A stretch of DNA of 64,000 nt from Brachyhypopomus gauderio (Eukaryota > Chordata > Actinopteri > Gymnotiformes > Hypopomidae): assembly GCF_052324685.1 (NCBI RefSeq), contig NW_027506907.1:541744-605743 (forward strand). The letters are read 5' to 3'. Shown one piece after another: positions 43,901-53,289 of the stretch. The notes below the pieces were generated by a model. It was not told the DNA's origin. It did no database searches and saw only the letters and a list, made by a program, of their open reading frames with translations. Positions within the stretch are counted from its first letter, which is position 1; each line of letters starts with the position of its first letter. The translations under genes were made by a program, and so were the position numbers.

Positions 43901-46124
43901 ACACAGGCACTTATATGTGGTGGTGTGAAACCTTGAATATCATGTAGGCTATGATTTTCAAGCAGATGCAAATTAGACCATCTTGAATCAATTAGTCATG
44001 ACTAATCATTCACATGACAGCCCTGATTAGTATGATTCAATCCACCCAATCAGGTGCGTGCCAAGTGTTTGAGGAACTTGAGAAGGCCAGTCAACTAAAG
44101 ACACTAATAGCCGTGTGTGTGTGTGTGTGCGCCAGAGAAAGAGACAGAGATACAGAGAAAGAGTGTCACTCATACTGTGCCTAAAGCTAGAACTGAAAGA
44201 GGTCATCAGTTCATAACTAAACAATACCCCAAACAAAAGAAACACCACCGACTGGACACCAGATCACCCTGACTGGTATTTAGGAGCAGACTGATTTGGG
44301 GAATTTAGTTCTCCTTCCTAAATGAAGTCAGACCATTTCAAATAACTCTGCTAAAGCCTATGTGACATTTTACAAACCTGCTTCTCTTTCACCAAACTTG
44401 ACAAAGAAATAAAACAGCTTTTTCCATAGCTGACTTCACGATCTATCACTATTAAAAAAAAGAAGAGGGTCAACAGGTGCATTTTCCAAAAATGCAGAAC
44501 ACAGATAAATCTTTACTTGAACATTTACCTAAAATAGTCTCCACTCTGATGAATATGTAGCACCCCTGACCAAATCCAGAAACTGGTACATTCAAGCTGA
44601 GTGTTTAGTGCTCTGAATGCCAAATTACTGTTTATTACTTTGAATGTAACATTACTGCATGCCTATTACTCTGACTATATCACTGTGTGCCTATGAATGT
44701 ATCTGCTCCATTGCTGTGTGTTACCTGGGTGTACCCTCCTTCGTTACTGCATGCACTTTGTAGATATATTTCCCAGGTAGAAGGGAGAACATGGACCCTT
44801 CGCTCAGACAATGCCACTGGTCCTTCTCCAGTGGCTGGGGAGATGCCTCCAGAGATGTCTGAATGAAACAAGGGTTGGTGTGTATCTGCAGAAGGCATAT
44901 AAGAACATTAAGAGGGTTTGAAGGCAGCTTGAAAAAAAAGAAGAAAAAAAAAAAGAACATAAAACATATCTTTAGTTGCAGGTAAATTCTACTAAATTCG
45001 ATGTCAAAAGAAATATAAACAGTTGCTAACAATGATTCATAATATCTCATTCTATGTCATTAACTGTGTTCTAAGCCAGTTATATATTTATATAGAAGGA
45101 AACAAGGAGCAAGAGCAAACGAGAGAGGTTCTGTAATCAAAACTTTTGATGTCTTCACATCAAAGGTCTACCCTCTCATGTATGCACTCCAAAACTGAAA
45201 AAAGCACCATCATCTCCAAAGAGATGAGACAACAACGAGAGGCCTGTAAAAGCCCCACAAGCTGACAGTAAATCATCAAACACCTACGGGTTTAAGACGC
45301 AACTGTCCATCCTGGTTCTCCAGGACCGCATGGTTCCTAGACACTCTTTTATCACTGACCTGGAGAAGGAGGATCAGGGAGGTAGAGAGAGGGAGAAAGG
45401 GAGAGAAGAGGGGAGGATGTGAGGAAAAAGCATGGATTAGTAAAATGAGTTGTTCCAGCAATATGGCAATATATTCGGTGTGGAAATACATTTGGGAAAT
45501 ATATTAATATATAACAATAATATGTGTTATATATAATAATTACATAATATATATAATATATATGTAGGGATAAAGAAGAGTCACAGAGCGCACCCTGCAT
45601 CAGGCAGTCTGTTCATAAGAAATCTGTGTTCTGATATATTTGAATTAAATGTTTTAATTATTATTATTATTATTACATTTCACAAACATCACTGTGAATT
45701 AGAAATGTCCCTGTAATATTGAATGCCATAAATATATAGGTCTATTCTGGCCGTGTCATAATGCTACAACCTACGCCGGACTCGTTTAGGGCTTGCTGCT
45801 AGATTAGGTGGACAGTACAGAGTGTGTGTGGTGCCATCTGGTGGAGCTAGACTGCAATTACCAACAAATAACAACGGTCTCTAGTGTGAAACCGAAAGTA
45901 AGATTTTAGCCAAGATTCCCCAAAAGCTAAAATAGCCAAGTACTACAAAAATCCCCATCGTTTGAAGGTTAATAAAGAAATTACACATTGAATATGATCA
46001 GGTAACGTTGAAATAGTAATGCATGACTCACGGCTAGAAACGGCCCTCTTCCGAGGACAGTATTCCCGTACGGCAGGTCCAGGGGGTCTCCTCCATCCAC
46101 CTGCTCCAGCTCAAAAGCAGGCAT
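30290..46124 (-). CDS. aplf: Aprataxin and PNK-like factor (APLF)
   Basis: Ten coding exons on the minus strand: 46124-46032, 45359-45288, 44885-44725, 39973-39835, 39534-39408, 33945-33749, 33411-33095, 31989-31858, 31580-31534 and 30489-30290. Phases agree throughout and give 494 residues (human 511). APLF is a nuclear double-strand-break repair and histone-chaperone factor. The FHA domain fills about residues 1-108 (TVLGRGPF, SDKRVSRNHAVLE, IHTNPCF); it binds phosphorylated XRCC1/XRCC4. The Ku-binding motif RKRLLPAWM is at residues 175-183. Two PBZ poly(ADP-ribose)-binding fingers of the form C-x5-C-x6-H-x5-H are at C361/C367/H374/H380 and C405/C411/H418/H424. The acidic tail, ending KEDVKQLQKEAKAFLRRKRK, matches the histone-binding end of the human protein. 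Exon 7 has a CAGCAG double acceptor that would add or drop one glutamine. A 5' UTR exon with a GTGAGT donor near 46470 is likely. The long introns carry most of the satellites and transposons of this region. Confidence 0.95.
30603..30958. mobile_element. G-rich MITE with 8-bp target duplication (copy 1)
   Basis: The ends are inverted repeats: CATGGACGTAGTTTTG at 30603 and CAAAACTACGTCCGTG ending at 30958. ACTACAAG flanks both sides (30595-30602 and 30959-30966), an exact 8-bp duplication of hAT type. The 356-bp interior is very G-rich, including a G run around 30675-30700, and has no coding capacity. It lies in the last aplf intron. Confidence 0.9.
31221..31278. repeat. (GA)n microsatellite in an aplf intron
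   Basis: A nearly pure GA tract continues into GA-rich flanks, about 260 bp on the exon 10 side of aplf exon 9. Confidence 0.9.
32140..33060. other. aplf intron between exons 7 and 8, nothing else recognised
   Basis: AT-rich intron DNA. The minus-strand open stretch at 32636-32839 carries the words GFSVMSKNATAVRVSYV and could be a trace of an old transposase, but it is too short to place. Confidence 0.35.
34170..34412. repeat. Common teleost interspersed repeat
   Basis: The block starting TTTGTCCTCCGCATTTACCC and running through GTGCCTTGCTCAAGGGCACC to GGGAATCGAACCCACGACC is one I know from introns of many fish genes. A small inverted pair, ACTAGGGGGC...GCCCCCTAGT, sits at 34260-34289. An (AC)n run at 34232-34253 interrupts it. 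The family name is not certain. Confidence 0.6.
34878..34940. repeat. (GT)n microsatellite in aplf intron 5
   Basis: About 30 GT dinucleotides. The surrounding 34500-36980 is AT-rich intron with no recognised exon; open frames at 35330-35828 and 36417-36653 lack any family signature. Confidence 0.92.
36997..37069. repeat. (GT)n followed by a G-run
   Basis: (GT)n at 36997-37050 passes directly into about 19 consecutive G residues at 37051-37069. Long G runs of this kind can form G-quadruplexes and often vary in length. Confidence 0.92.
37608..38369. repeat. Degenerate GA-rich minisatellite
   Basis: About 760 bp built of GAGAGARTGAGAGAGTAAGAG-like words on the plus strand, with scattered T and C. 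The purine bias is strong throughout. It ends in a pure (GA)n tract at 38346-38368. It looks like an old expansion of a GA microsatellite with point changes. It lies in aplf intron 5. Confidence 0.88.
38468..38990 (+). repeat. 17-bp minisatellite organised as a 51-bp higher-order repeat
   Basis: Three related 17-bp monomers alternate: GGTGGTCTGTGTGGCGA, GGTGGTCTGTATGGTGA and GCTGGTCTGTGTAATCA. Together they form a 51-bp unit repeated about seven times over roughly 38620-38990; the third monomer recurs near 38631, 38682, 38733, 38784, 38835, 38886 and 38937. The left part (38468-38620) has less ordered monomers. As 51 is divisible by three, the plus frame 38530-39000 stays open as a 17-residue repeat, but this lies in the aplf intron on the other strand and is unlikely to be a gene. 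Confidence 0.93.
39173..39258. repeat. (TC)n microsatellite
   Basis: About 43 TC dinucleotides, ending roughly 150 bp from aplf exon 5. On the aplf sense strand it is a GA run downstream of that exon's donor. Confidence 0.95.
40060..40880. other. aplf intron 3, partly repetitive-looking, unassigned
   Basis: The block around 40330-40640 has a run-on T/G-rich composition and an AATAAA at 40565-40570, which suggests the end of some interspersed repeat. I could not define its ends or family. Confidence 0.3.
40883..40957. repeat. (TC)n-(AC)n compound microsatellite
   Basis: (TC)n at 40883-40935 switches to (AC)n at 40936-40957. Confidence 0.93.
41048..42023 (-). mobile_element. hAT transposon relic with BED-type transposase fragment
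   Basis: The termini are CAGGGGTACCCA at 41048 and TGGGCACCCCTG ending at 42023, with near-identical 8-bp flanks ACCTGGAC (41040-41047) and ACCTAGAC (42024-42031). Next to the right end is GTCGATCACGATCTACTGG-type sequence (minus strand), which I know from fish hAT copies. On the minus strand, around 41765-41400, decayed reading frames resemble the N-terminal half of ZBED/GTF2IRD2-like hAT transposases (MSALAGPGKKPKTYNF near the start). It has several in-frame stops and most of the catalytic region is absent. It lies in aplf intron 3. Confidence 0.8.
42316..42450. mobile_element. G-rich MITE, copy 2 (shorter)
   Basis: Same family as the copy at 30603: it starts CATGGACGAAATTTTG and ends CAAATTACGTCCGTG, with the shared inner words GATTTCATA, CAAAACCGGCTTTTGAAAA and GGGACACGTCCCCCC. 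The flanks ACGCCATG and ACGCCGCG agree at six of eight positions. The long G-run of copy 1 is absent. Confidence 0.82.
43134..43737. repeat. 16-bp minisatellite, about 37 units
   Basis: The unit is AACTATGGAACAGCGG, with variants AACGATGAAACAGCGG and AATTATAGAACAGCGG interspersed. The unit length is not a multiple of three, so one frame reads a 16-residue cycle every 48 bp (MEQRNYGTAELWNSRT) and stays open by chance. It lies in aplf intron 3. Confidence 0.95.
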
Positions 46125-46469
46125 CCTAAATGTAGAGACGCAGATATTCACTACAACAGGCATCCGTTTAGCGACGTGACCCTAGTTTGCCTCCACAGCC
46201 CACCACAGAAAGTTGTCATGCAGTAACTTTTTATGTGACTTGCATGCAAGCAATTGCTCCAACTGAATCACTAGAGCAAGCAAAACGATTGGCGAGGGGA
46301 GGTGAAACTGTGCCGAACTGCGATGAATTTGTGACAACAACGTGCACGGTCCCATCTAGCTAGTTAACTAACCTATTTTGGCCGATGTATCGATATATAT
46401 TTCTAAGGCTGGCAAGTGTAGTTGCATAAATGAGTACGAGCCAATCGTGTTATTATGCAGACCACTCAC

Positions 46470-46900
46470 CTGTAGGTTCCGTGGACACATAAACACCTCA
46501 AAACATTCAACAACAAAACAGCGCTGTCCACATTACACTAGTTTGCTGAAACTTCCGGGCAGCGGCGGAAGCAGGCGCATGCGCGGTGTATTTTAAAATA
46601 TATATAGTAAACTAGGAAGATTAGCAACATGCCCGAGTTACTATTTACCCAGCCATTATGTCAATTTATATAAAATATTTAATATTCCTTGCGTTTTAAA
46701 ATTGCATATTCCTTTACACTGTTGTCAAATCATTCACGCCTGCGCAGTGAGAATGGGCGTGATTGCTACGTCACGGCTGTTTTTATTTTCGATCTGGTCA
46801 TTTAAACGGTCGGTTGTCAGGAAAGAGCCGCCGCTGTTTTCAGTACTTATTTTACTTTCGATTATGAAATTGACGGTCCGTGTGTTCACTTTAGTGTAAG
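46470..46900. promoter_or_regulatory. Bidirectional aplf/fbxo48 promoter with NRF1 and ETS sites
   Basis: On the aplf side a minus-strand GTGAGT donor near 46470 ends an inferred UTR exon. On the fbxo48 side TTTAGT-GTAAGT at about 46895 ends another. Between them lie GCGCATGCGC, a perfect NRF1 core, at 46575-46584, a second GCCTGCGCAGTG at about 46738-46749, and ETS-type ACTTCCGGG near 46551. There is no TATA box near either start. Confidence 0.65.
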
Positions 46901-47420
46901 TACATAAAATATGTTTAAGCAAATTCGAACTTAGTAATCGAACAGCATTCCGGACAGCTATGTAAATATTTACAGTCCTGTACCAGCTAACAGTGTTTAT
47001 GTGTATGTATGCATGAATATTACCCTATATATGTATGCATCTATCTATCTATATATCTAGTTAGCTAATTAATTAATGAGTTAATTAGCTAGCTAACGGA
47101 AAAATATGTAGCCAGCATCTAGCCAAGTAACTATAAGCGCTACTATACGCAAGATATTCCTTTTTAAAATGTAATTTTATGTATGTAGACCAAATGTTTC
47201 AGAATTGCAAACAGGGTTAAAAGTAAGTTTTACCTGAACCAGATTATAATGACTCTTTAGATTCCTTAAAATGCTACTTGAGTATGTAGAGACTTAACTA
47301 ACAGTACCTCTCATCTCATTACCAGCTAATGAACATGTTACAATAACACTTTGACCCATATCTGGTTTATGAACAAAACAGCAGCACCTGCTGAACTGGA
47401 GACATAGAGGATGCTGAGAG

Positions 47421-48188
47421 ATGCAGCATGTCCTTAGAGGGAGCCCAGACACCTGTGTTGTCCATGAAGAAGCCCCCCCTATAACGTCGGGCGAGGGTGA
47501 GCCCGAGCGGAACTTTGTGGCGACGTTGCCGACGGAGATGAGCGTGCGGATCTTCGGCGAGCTGGACGTGCGCAGCCTGTGTCGTGCTTCGCTGGCCTGC
47601 AGGCAGTGGAACAGCATCATAGAGGCCGCCGACAACCTGTGGAGGAGTCACTGCCTGACCAGGCTAGCCGTCTGCCGCAGAGAGGTGGACGGGGACAGGC
47701 GGGAAGGGATGTCCTGGAAGGTCAGTCCCCCTGGATGGGTGTGGGTTTTTTTTTTTTTTTTTTTTTTTTTTTGCGGTTCAGGTGCTTCTTGCAAATGGGA
47801 TTTACTATTGCCACATTCAGATGTAGCAGCCTCAAGCTTAATTATTAGTATTACTTACATTTTACAGTGTATTTAAGAGGTGTGACTTCTGATAAATGGG
47901 TGGTATCCTGAATTGGTTAAAAGCAGATGAAAGAATGTGGCTTGTGGTATAGTGCGGAGCAAAAAGAGCTCCTTGCGTGTTCCACAGCTTGTTTGGTTTT
48001 TGACCACTGGTTTGTCTTTCTGTCAGATTACTCTGGTGCGGAATTATCAAAGGGGCTGTGTGAAGAGGCGATGGCTGAAAGGGAGGTACAGTGATGTCCG
48101 CTCTGCAGAAGACCTGCCCCCAAACAGCATGTGTCCTCTGGACGTGGAGACCTGGGGTGAGATACTGGAGGCAGAGCTGGAGAGATAG
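47421..48188 (+). CDS. fbxo48: F-box only protein 48
   Basis: Two coding exons, 47421-47720 and 48027-48188, give 153 residues (human FBXO48 155). F-box proteins bring substrates to SCF ubiquitin ligases through SKP1. The F-box covers about residues 30-75 (FVATLPTEMSVRIFGELD, then RSLCRASLACRQWNSII). The rest matches the human protein closely: DNLWRSHCLTRLAVCRREVD, TLVRNYQRGCVKRRWLKGRY, and the C-terminal MCPLDVETWGEILEAELER is nearly identical. The coding intron is phase 0 after SWK. It holds a T-run of about 27 at 47746-47772. The ATG at 47421 is the first that opens the F-box frame; an out-of-frame ATG 10 bp earlier makes an 8-residue upstream ORF. A CAG acceptor near 47324 implies a UTR intron. 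Neighbouring aplf is as in human 2p13. Confidence 0.95.
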
Positions 48189-49200
48189 AGCCCACAGCCT
48201 GCTGGACTGCTGGACGTAGCAAACCATAAAGCACTTAACACTCACTTTATGTAATGACATGAGTTTTATTATGATTTTAAGATGTGTGTTTTGTACTCAG
48301 TGTAAGACCATTGTGGATGAATGTCATAATGAACATTAGAACAAGTCATGCTTAAAAAAAATTTAAGCCTATTTGGTGATACTGAATGGACACATTGTCA
48401 CAAAGTTGTAAAAATAGAGTGAAATTAAATTATTTTCTCCTGAAGAAAATTATAGTGATGAAAATTAAATTTCATGCAATTGAGATTAGTTGAGATGCAT
48501 TTAATATAAGCCCTGGGTTGTTTTTAAAAGCTAATATATTGAGTCTGTGATTAATTATCTTATCAATCTCTCTTTTATAGGTTTTGTTTGTTTACTAATG
48601 TTGCATTTCATTGATAAAAACTCAGTTGAACAAATGGCCTCCATATGCCAAGATACAATTCCCATATCTCACAACAGTTCATAAATGATGAAGACTATGT
48701 CTTACTCACTGGAACGTTAACAACAGTAGGAACTGTTGCTCTGTGATGCCCTCTGCTGAAATTTATCAATGAGTTTGCCATAAATGTAGCTGCATATTAA
48801 ATTAATTGGGAATATTGTAGTCATATCAATCACATTCAATTAGTGCCATTTTCTGACTTATTCAGTCATTGTTTCTTATTTCCAACTCTTGTATGTGTTA
48901 CATTAACACTTATGTTCATAGCATTCCAACACATCCACTTAATGAATGGAGCAATGTTTGAATCTAGTTACCTGAGATCTGTTGAATGCTGCTCCACAAT
49001 CTTGGATGTTAACCTTCCACATTCAGTTTCTTTTTCAGACCCTGGAATTGTTTAAACTTTTCATATTCCTTCTTTTACATTTCCCCCCTAGATGGGATTA
49101 CTACATCTATTGCCAGAGCCGTTTTCTGCATCTGGTTTGTCTGCCATTACTTGCTTGTCTATGAGTGTCTGAAATTCCAAGTATTTTTACCTTGGGGAAT
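48189..49200. other. fbxo48 3' flank, nothing else recognised
   Basis: AT-rich DNA. ATTAAA at 48425-48430 is a possible poly(A) signal. No exon, RNA gene or clear element end is visible up to the Tc1 relic. Confidence 0.45.
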
Positions 49201-49209
49201 TGGGATAGC

Positions 49210-49540
49210 CAACTCAAATGCCTGATTCTGTAATCAAGAGACCACATGACAACATTTTTTCTACTAGAAGATGCAACCACAAACTGGCTTGTTTCCTGCA
49301 AGTGACAACCTGATTTGCAATCTTCTGGTACTTGAAGTGTGTGATGCCGTGTATTCTAACAAATTTCCATGATTTTCTGGAGTAAGAACAGCTCCACAAC
49401 ATTAAACACCCACCACCATACTTCCTTTTTGGCCTGACTGTCCATCTTTTAAACCAAAAAGCTATTTCTTTTCCTCTGACCAAAGAATCCAGTTCCAGGC
49501 AGCATTCCAGTAATGTTTTACAAAAATCATGCACTTGTGT
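49210..49540 (-). mobile_element. Decayed Tc1/mariner-type transposase fragment
   Basis: On the minus strand an open stretch reads RPKRKYGGGCLMLWSC, then KFVRIHGITHFKYQKI. This aligns with the conserved HGGGSVMVWGCF...GKLVRIDGIMNSEKYQ block of Tc1 transposases. The preceding CCLELDSLVRGKEIAFWFKR resembles the VLWSDESKFEIFG region. Only the central catalytic part remains, and I cannot find inverted termini. Some decayed sequence may extend from 49080 to 49560. Confidence 0.65.
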
Positions 49541-50327
49541 TTATACATATTTGACAGCAGAAGTTTTCTTATGACACACATTACAAATAGTTTGTTGACA
49601 TAGAGGTGCTGTCTCACTGTACAGGGCTTACAGTTTTTGGACTTTACATTATTGCAGTGGAGCTCCAGCAGCCGTAGTGGCTGTACGGCTAGATCGAATG
49701 TTGAGAACAGAACTGAAGCTTAATTGATTCTATGTTCTGGTCAGACAGCACGACTGTTCTGCAAATATCGCATACACACAAATTTTAGATGTATATTGCA
49801 AACCAAATCTCTATGATACACTCTATCTAGAATAGTGCAATGGACACATATTCCTTCTAAGGAGAATACAGCTGATGCAGCATCTGGAGGCTTATCGGCT
49901 ACAGCTTTTCTCTAGTGCAGGACATGGATTAATGAGCCAGAGTTCCTTAGTATCTGTGGAGAAATACAAACTCTATTAAATCAAATATCTTGGTCAAAAG
50001 TACAAAGCTAGCCCCATAAAATCGACCAGCAAAGGCCTTGTCTGTTCAAACAAAGCTGCTAAAGATGGTAACAGGCATGCTTCAAAGGTAAATAACTCTA
50101 AAGCATGTCTAATATGTGTATGGCCCCTGAACTCAGCTGATACCACTTGCCGTTGTTCTTAAATTGCATGTCTGTCTATTGTTATTTGTGCTTCTTGGTA
50201 AATGTCTAACTTGTAAAACACTAGGTAATGATATTGACTCCTGTAGTTTAGTAGTAGTCTGACTCAATGGTATCTTGAATTCTGGCCTATCCGTACTATT
50301 ACCTAGGATGAATTCTGTAATCAGATG

Positions 50328-50392
50328 CAAAGCACTTTGTAAGTCGCTCTGGATAAGAGCGTCTGCTAAATGCCGTAAATGTAAATGAACTA
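50328..50392 (+). repeat. SINE/LINE 3' tail
   Basis: CACTTTGTAAGTCGCTCTGG followed by ATAAGAGCGTCTGCTAAATG and a GTAAATG tail is the widespread 3' end of teleost L2-clade LINEs and the SINEs that borrow it. The 5' part of the element is not recognisable. Confidence 0.75.
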
Positions 50393-50530
50393 GGCCCCTG
50401 AGTGTGTTTGCTGGGTTATGGAGATTATTTGTTTAGATGATGTAATTTTCAGGCATAATTTATGAATCACATTTTTCACTTATACCCAGAGGTGATATGT
50501 GCTGCCTGATCTTTTGTTAGCTTTCTAGTT

Positions 50531-50684
50531 AGGGTTCACACACACATAGTGTGGGAACCCTATTGTAATTGTTAGGATTTTTAGGGTTCACACACACAGT
50601 GTGGGAACCCTATTGTAATTGCTGGTATTTTTAGGGTTCACACACACATAGTGTGGGAACCCTATTGTAATTGTTAGGATTTTT
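50531..50684 (+). repeat. Three extra copies of the array element's 5' end
   Basis: The first 50-52 bp of the element (AGGGTTCACACAC to ATTGTAATTG plus YTRGKATTTTT) occur in tandem at 50531, 50583 and 50633, immediately before the full copy at 50685. Each has the terminal hairpin GGGTTCACACAC/GTGTGGGAACCC. Confidence 0.93.
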
Positions 50685-51345
50685 AGGGTTCACACACACA
50701 TAGTGTGGGAACCCTATTGTAATTGCTGGTATTTTTCTTATTTTTCTTATTCTTTTGCCCATTTTTTGACATAAAATGCATCGTGCAGCCTAGACCGTAA
50801 TGCCTAGAAAACCCAATCTTGGCAAAAAGGTTCAGTTACCTCCAAGGACCAGATTCCCATACAGGGACCCCAAATTGGCCTGATGGTGGCGCTATAGCAG
50901 ACCATATTGACTTTTTGTCCATATCTCCTACACCGTAGGTACTAGAACCAAAATTCCAGTTCCTATGCATTCCTTGACTAAATTCAATAGGACAATTAAT
51001 ATACAACCATTAAGCTCCGCCCACTTAGATTTCGAGTTAATTTGCATAATGTGCAAAATCACACACATCTTTGAGCGCGAACTAGTCCCTGGATTTTTCA
51101 CATACGTGCACATATGTGGTATCAAAACGTTCAGAAGAGTCTGAACTTTAAAATGTATCCAACAAAAATGCTAATTTCTTCACTACCTAGTCAGTATAAG
51201 CCAATCAAATGAGGGGGCGTAAATTCAATAGTAAATTTTGCACATATGGAACTCTAACTTAAGAAAACTTGCATGTAATGAGATGGCACTTCACAGACAG
51301 CTTCCGTGTGAGGGTCTGGGGCAGCTCGCAGTGGTTGCCATACCT

Positions 51346-51365
51346 CACCTGCTAGGGGGCGCTAT
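51346..51365 (+). promoter_or_regulatory. CTCF-like motif in array copy 1
   Basis: CACCTGCTAGGGGGCGCTAT approximates the CTCF core CCASYAGRKGGCRS with two mismatches. Equivalent sites are at 53951-53970, 56454-56473 and 59082-59101. Binding is not shown. Confidence 0.4.
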
Positions 51366-51612
51366 AACATGCAAAAATTTGCCCCATGCACTCAGATTGG
51401 CCGATCCACATGAAACTTGGCAGACATCATCTATGGGCCTCTGGAAACCAGGTCCTAAAGCAGACATGCCATACTTCCAAAATGGCTGACGTAATCGGCC
51501 AATCAGTGATCGGCACGCGTTTGACAGGCTTACAATTGGTCGATCTGCACGAAACTTCTTGGGTGTGGACAAGTGCACGCCCCCTATGACATAATCCAGC
51601 CGGGTGTCGATT

Positions 51613-51631
51613 GGCCACTGGGGGGCGCTAT
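51613..51631 (+). promoter_or_regulatory. Second CTCF-like motif in array copy 1
   Basis: GGCCACTGGGGGGCGCTAT differs from the CTCF core at one position. Equivalent sites are at 54218-54236, 56721-56739 and 59349-59367. In copies 5 and 6 related sites are TCCAATAGGGGGCGCTAT (about 61797-61814 and 63776-63793) and GGCCACTAGTTGGCGCTAT (62071-62089). All have the same orientation. Confidence 0.45.
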
Positions 51632-52511
51632 TGCAAAAAAAGCAAGTGTATCCGCTACGTAATTCCACTTGGGAACATGCAATTGGACTCTTTTGATTCC
51701 TTGCAGTAGTGCGAGCAACTTTCCCATTACATGTCCTATTAAAAAATGCACAGTTTATTTACAGTTAATAATAGTTTGAAATCATCACTTTTCATACTCC
51801 TCCTAGGATTTTCATACTATCATGTCAAGCAAAGTCTTATAATACTCTACAGAGTGTAAAATCAAAAAACAATCCAAAGATTTTGGATTTGAGGACACTT
51901 ATACCTGCTAAATATTTTTTTAATGGACAGCATCGATACATATAATATTCATATTCTTAAAGCTCTTTCATATTTTACCCAATTCTGACAAAAATGCACA
52001 AGCCCATTCAGAATCCCATCCTGAACAAATTTGTCAAGTTTCATCTAAATCGGTTATCGTATGGCTCTACAGTGCAGTATTATATACAATGCATAAAAAT
52101 GCATGTAAAGTCCCTCTGTCACCTTCTCCTTCTCACACGCACGCAAGCTGAAACTCACACTCACAGTCTCTCTCACACTCTCACCCACATTCCCCCTCCC
52201 ATCTCTGTGCCCTAAGTAAACATTGCTCTGGCTACCTAGATCTCTCTGTGTCTATTAACCAGGCACACACACATACAGGCGCAAGCAGGCCTTCCTATAG
52301 CATTCACAATGACACTTCCCTAGCCATACCCACCCATATCTCAGTGACTAACACATGCTTATACAAACTGATATTTGGCTTCTTTTTTGTCTCTCTCTCA
52401 CACAAACACACAGACACACACACCTTTATACCTATATGTATGTATAGTTCCTATGTATACTTATGTATGTATGTATTAGTATATGTTGTCATAGTTTCAG
52501 TACATACACTA

Positions 52512-52549
<38 letters not shown>

Positions 52550-53289
52550 CTACCTAAATGTATGTATAGTTTGTATGCATATCTATAGTATATGTATAGT
52601 ATATGTCAGTCATACCAGTGATGTCAGTCATATCAGACATGCCAGTCCAGTCATGTCAGTTATATCAGTCATGTCAGTCATGCCAGTCATGTTCTGCCAG
52701 TCATGTAAGTCATGTCATGCCAATCATTTCAGTCCAGTCATATCAGTCCTGTCAGTCAAATCTTCAAATCATTACAGTCATGCCAGTTATGTCAGTCATA
52801 TCAGTCATGTTAATTTTGTTCGTCATGCCAGTGATGTCATTCCAGTCATGCCAGTCATATCAGTTATGTCAGTAATGCCAGTCATGTCAGTCATGCCAGG
52901 CTTTGCAGACTACATTCATACTTTGAATACACAGGCAGTCATGTTAGGCGTGCTACGTGTACAAGGAGTGAAATAACAAAGCATAGTCTCTGGCTCCCTC
53001 AATCTCTCTCTGTCAGTAATATAGAGGCCCAATCATGTATAGACAAGTGCAGGCCTTCCTATACTGTTCACATAGATGCAGCTCTAGCCAGATGTGCTAT
53101 TTTTGTGTCTCCCTTTCTGACACACGCTGATGTCATCACACTCTACATCTGTAGAGCACACACTGGCCAAACCCAAACAGCTTTTTTTCACTTTTAGGTC
53201 TAAAGGACCTTTTGGGCTTCCTTTTGCCTATTGAGGCCAAAATGCCTATTGGTGTGTGAACCCGCCAATCGCCGCTTGCGGCTATATTT

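Larger units (their letters stand above)
50685..53289 (+). mobile_element. Array element copy 1 (2.6 kb), Helentron/HINE-like
   Basis: The unit opens with a hairpin (GGGTTCACACAC...GTGTGGGAACCC) and is followed by about 1.4 kb of sequence with motifs GATGGTGGCGCTATAGC and TAGGGGGCGCTATAACATGC. Then come (CA)n at 52513-52548 and a GTCA-based minisatellite (GTCATGCCA/GTCATATCA words) at 52603-52910. It ends with GTGTGTGAACCC at 53252-53263, the inverse of its own start, then the hairpin GCCGC-TT-GCGGC at 53271-53282 and TATATTT. Subterminal inverted repeats, a 3' hairpin, a simple-repeat core and head-to-tail arrays are what is known of non-autonomous Helitron2/Helentron elements (DINE-1, HINEs). 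The family assignment is inference. I see no Rep/helicase coding. The open frame at 51668-51345 (minus) recurs in several copies but looks like chance conserved by recent copying. Confidence 0.7.

Noticed and set aside
51345-51668. 107-codon minus-strand ORF repeated in four array copies
   Set aside because: Its recurrence follows from recent copying of the whole unit. The peptide has no domain signature and it is not kept in copies 5 and 6.
52513-52910. Regular spacing of (CA)n and GTCATGCCA words, considered as a CRISPR-like array
   Set aside because: Units are short, irregular and without unique spacers, and the DNA is eukaryotic. It is a minisatellite within a repeat element.
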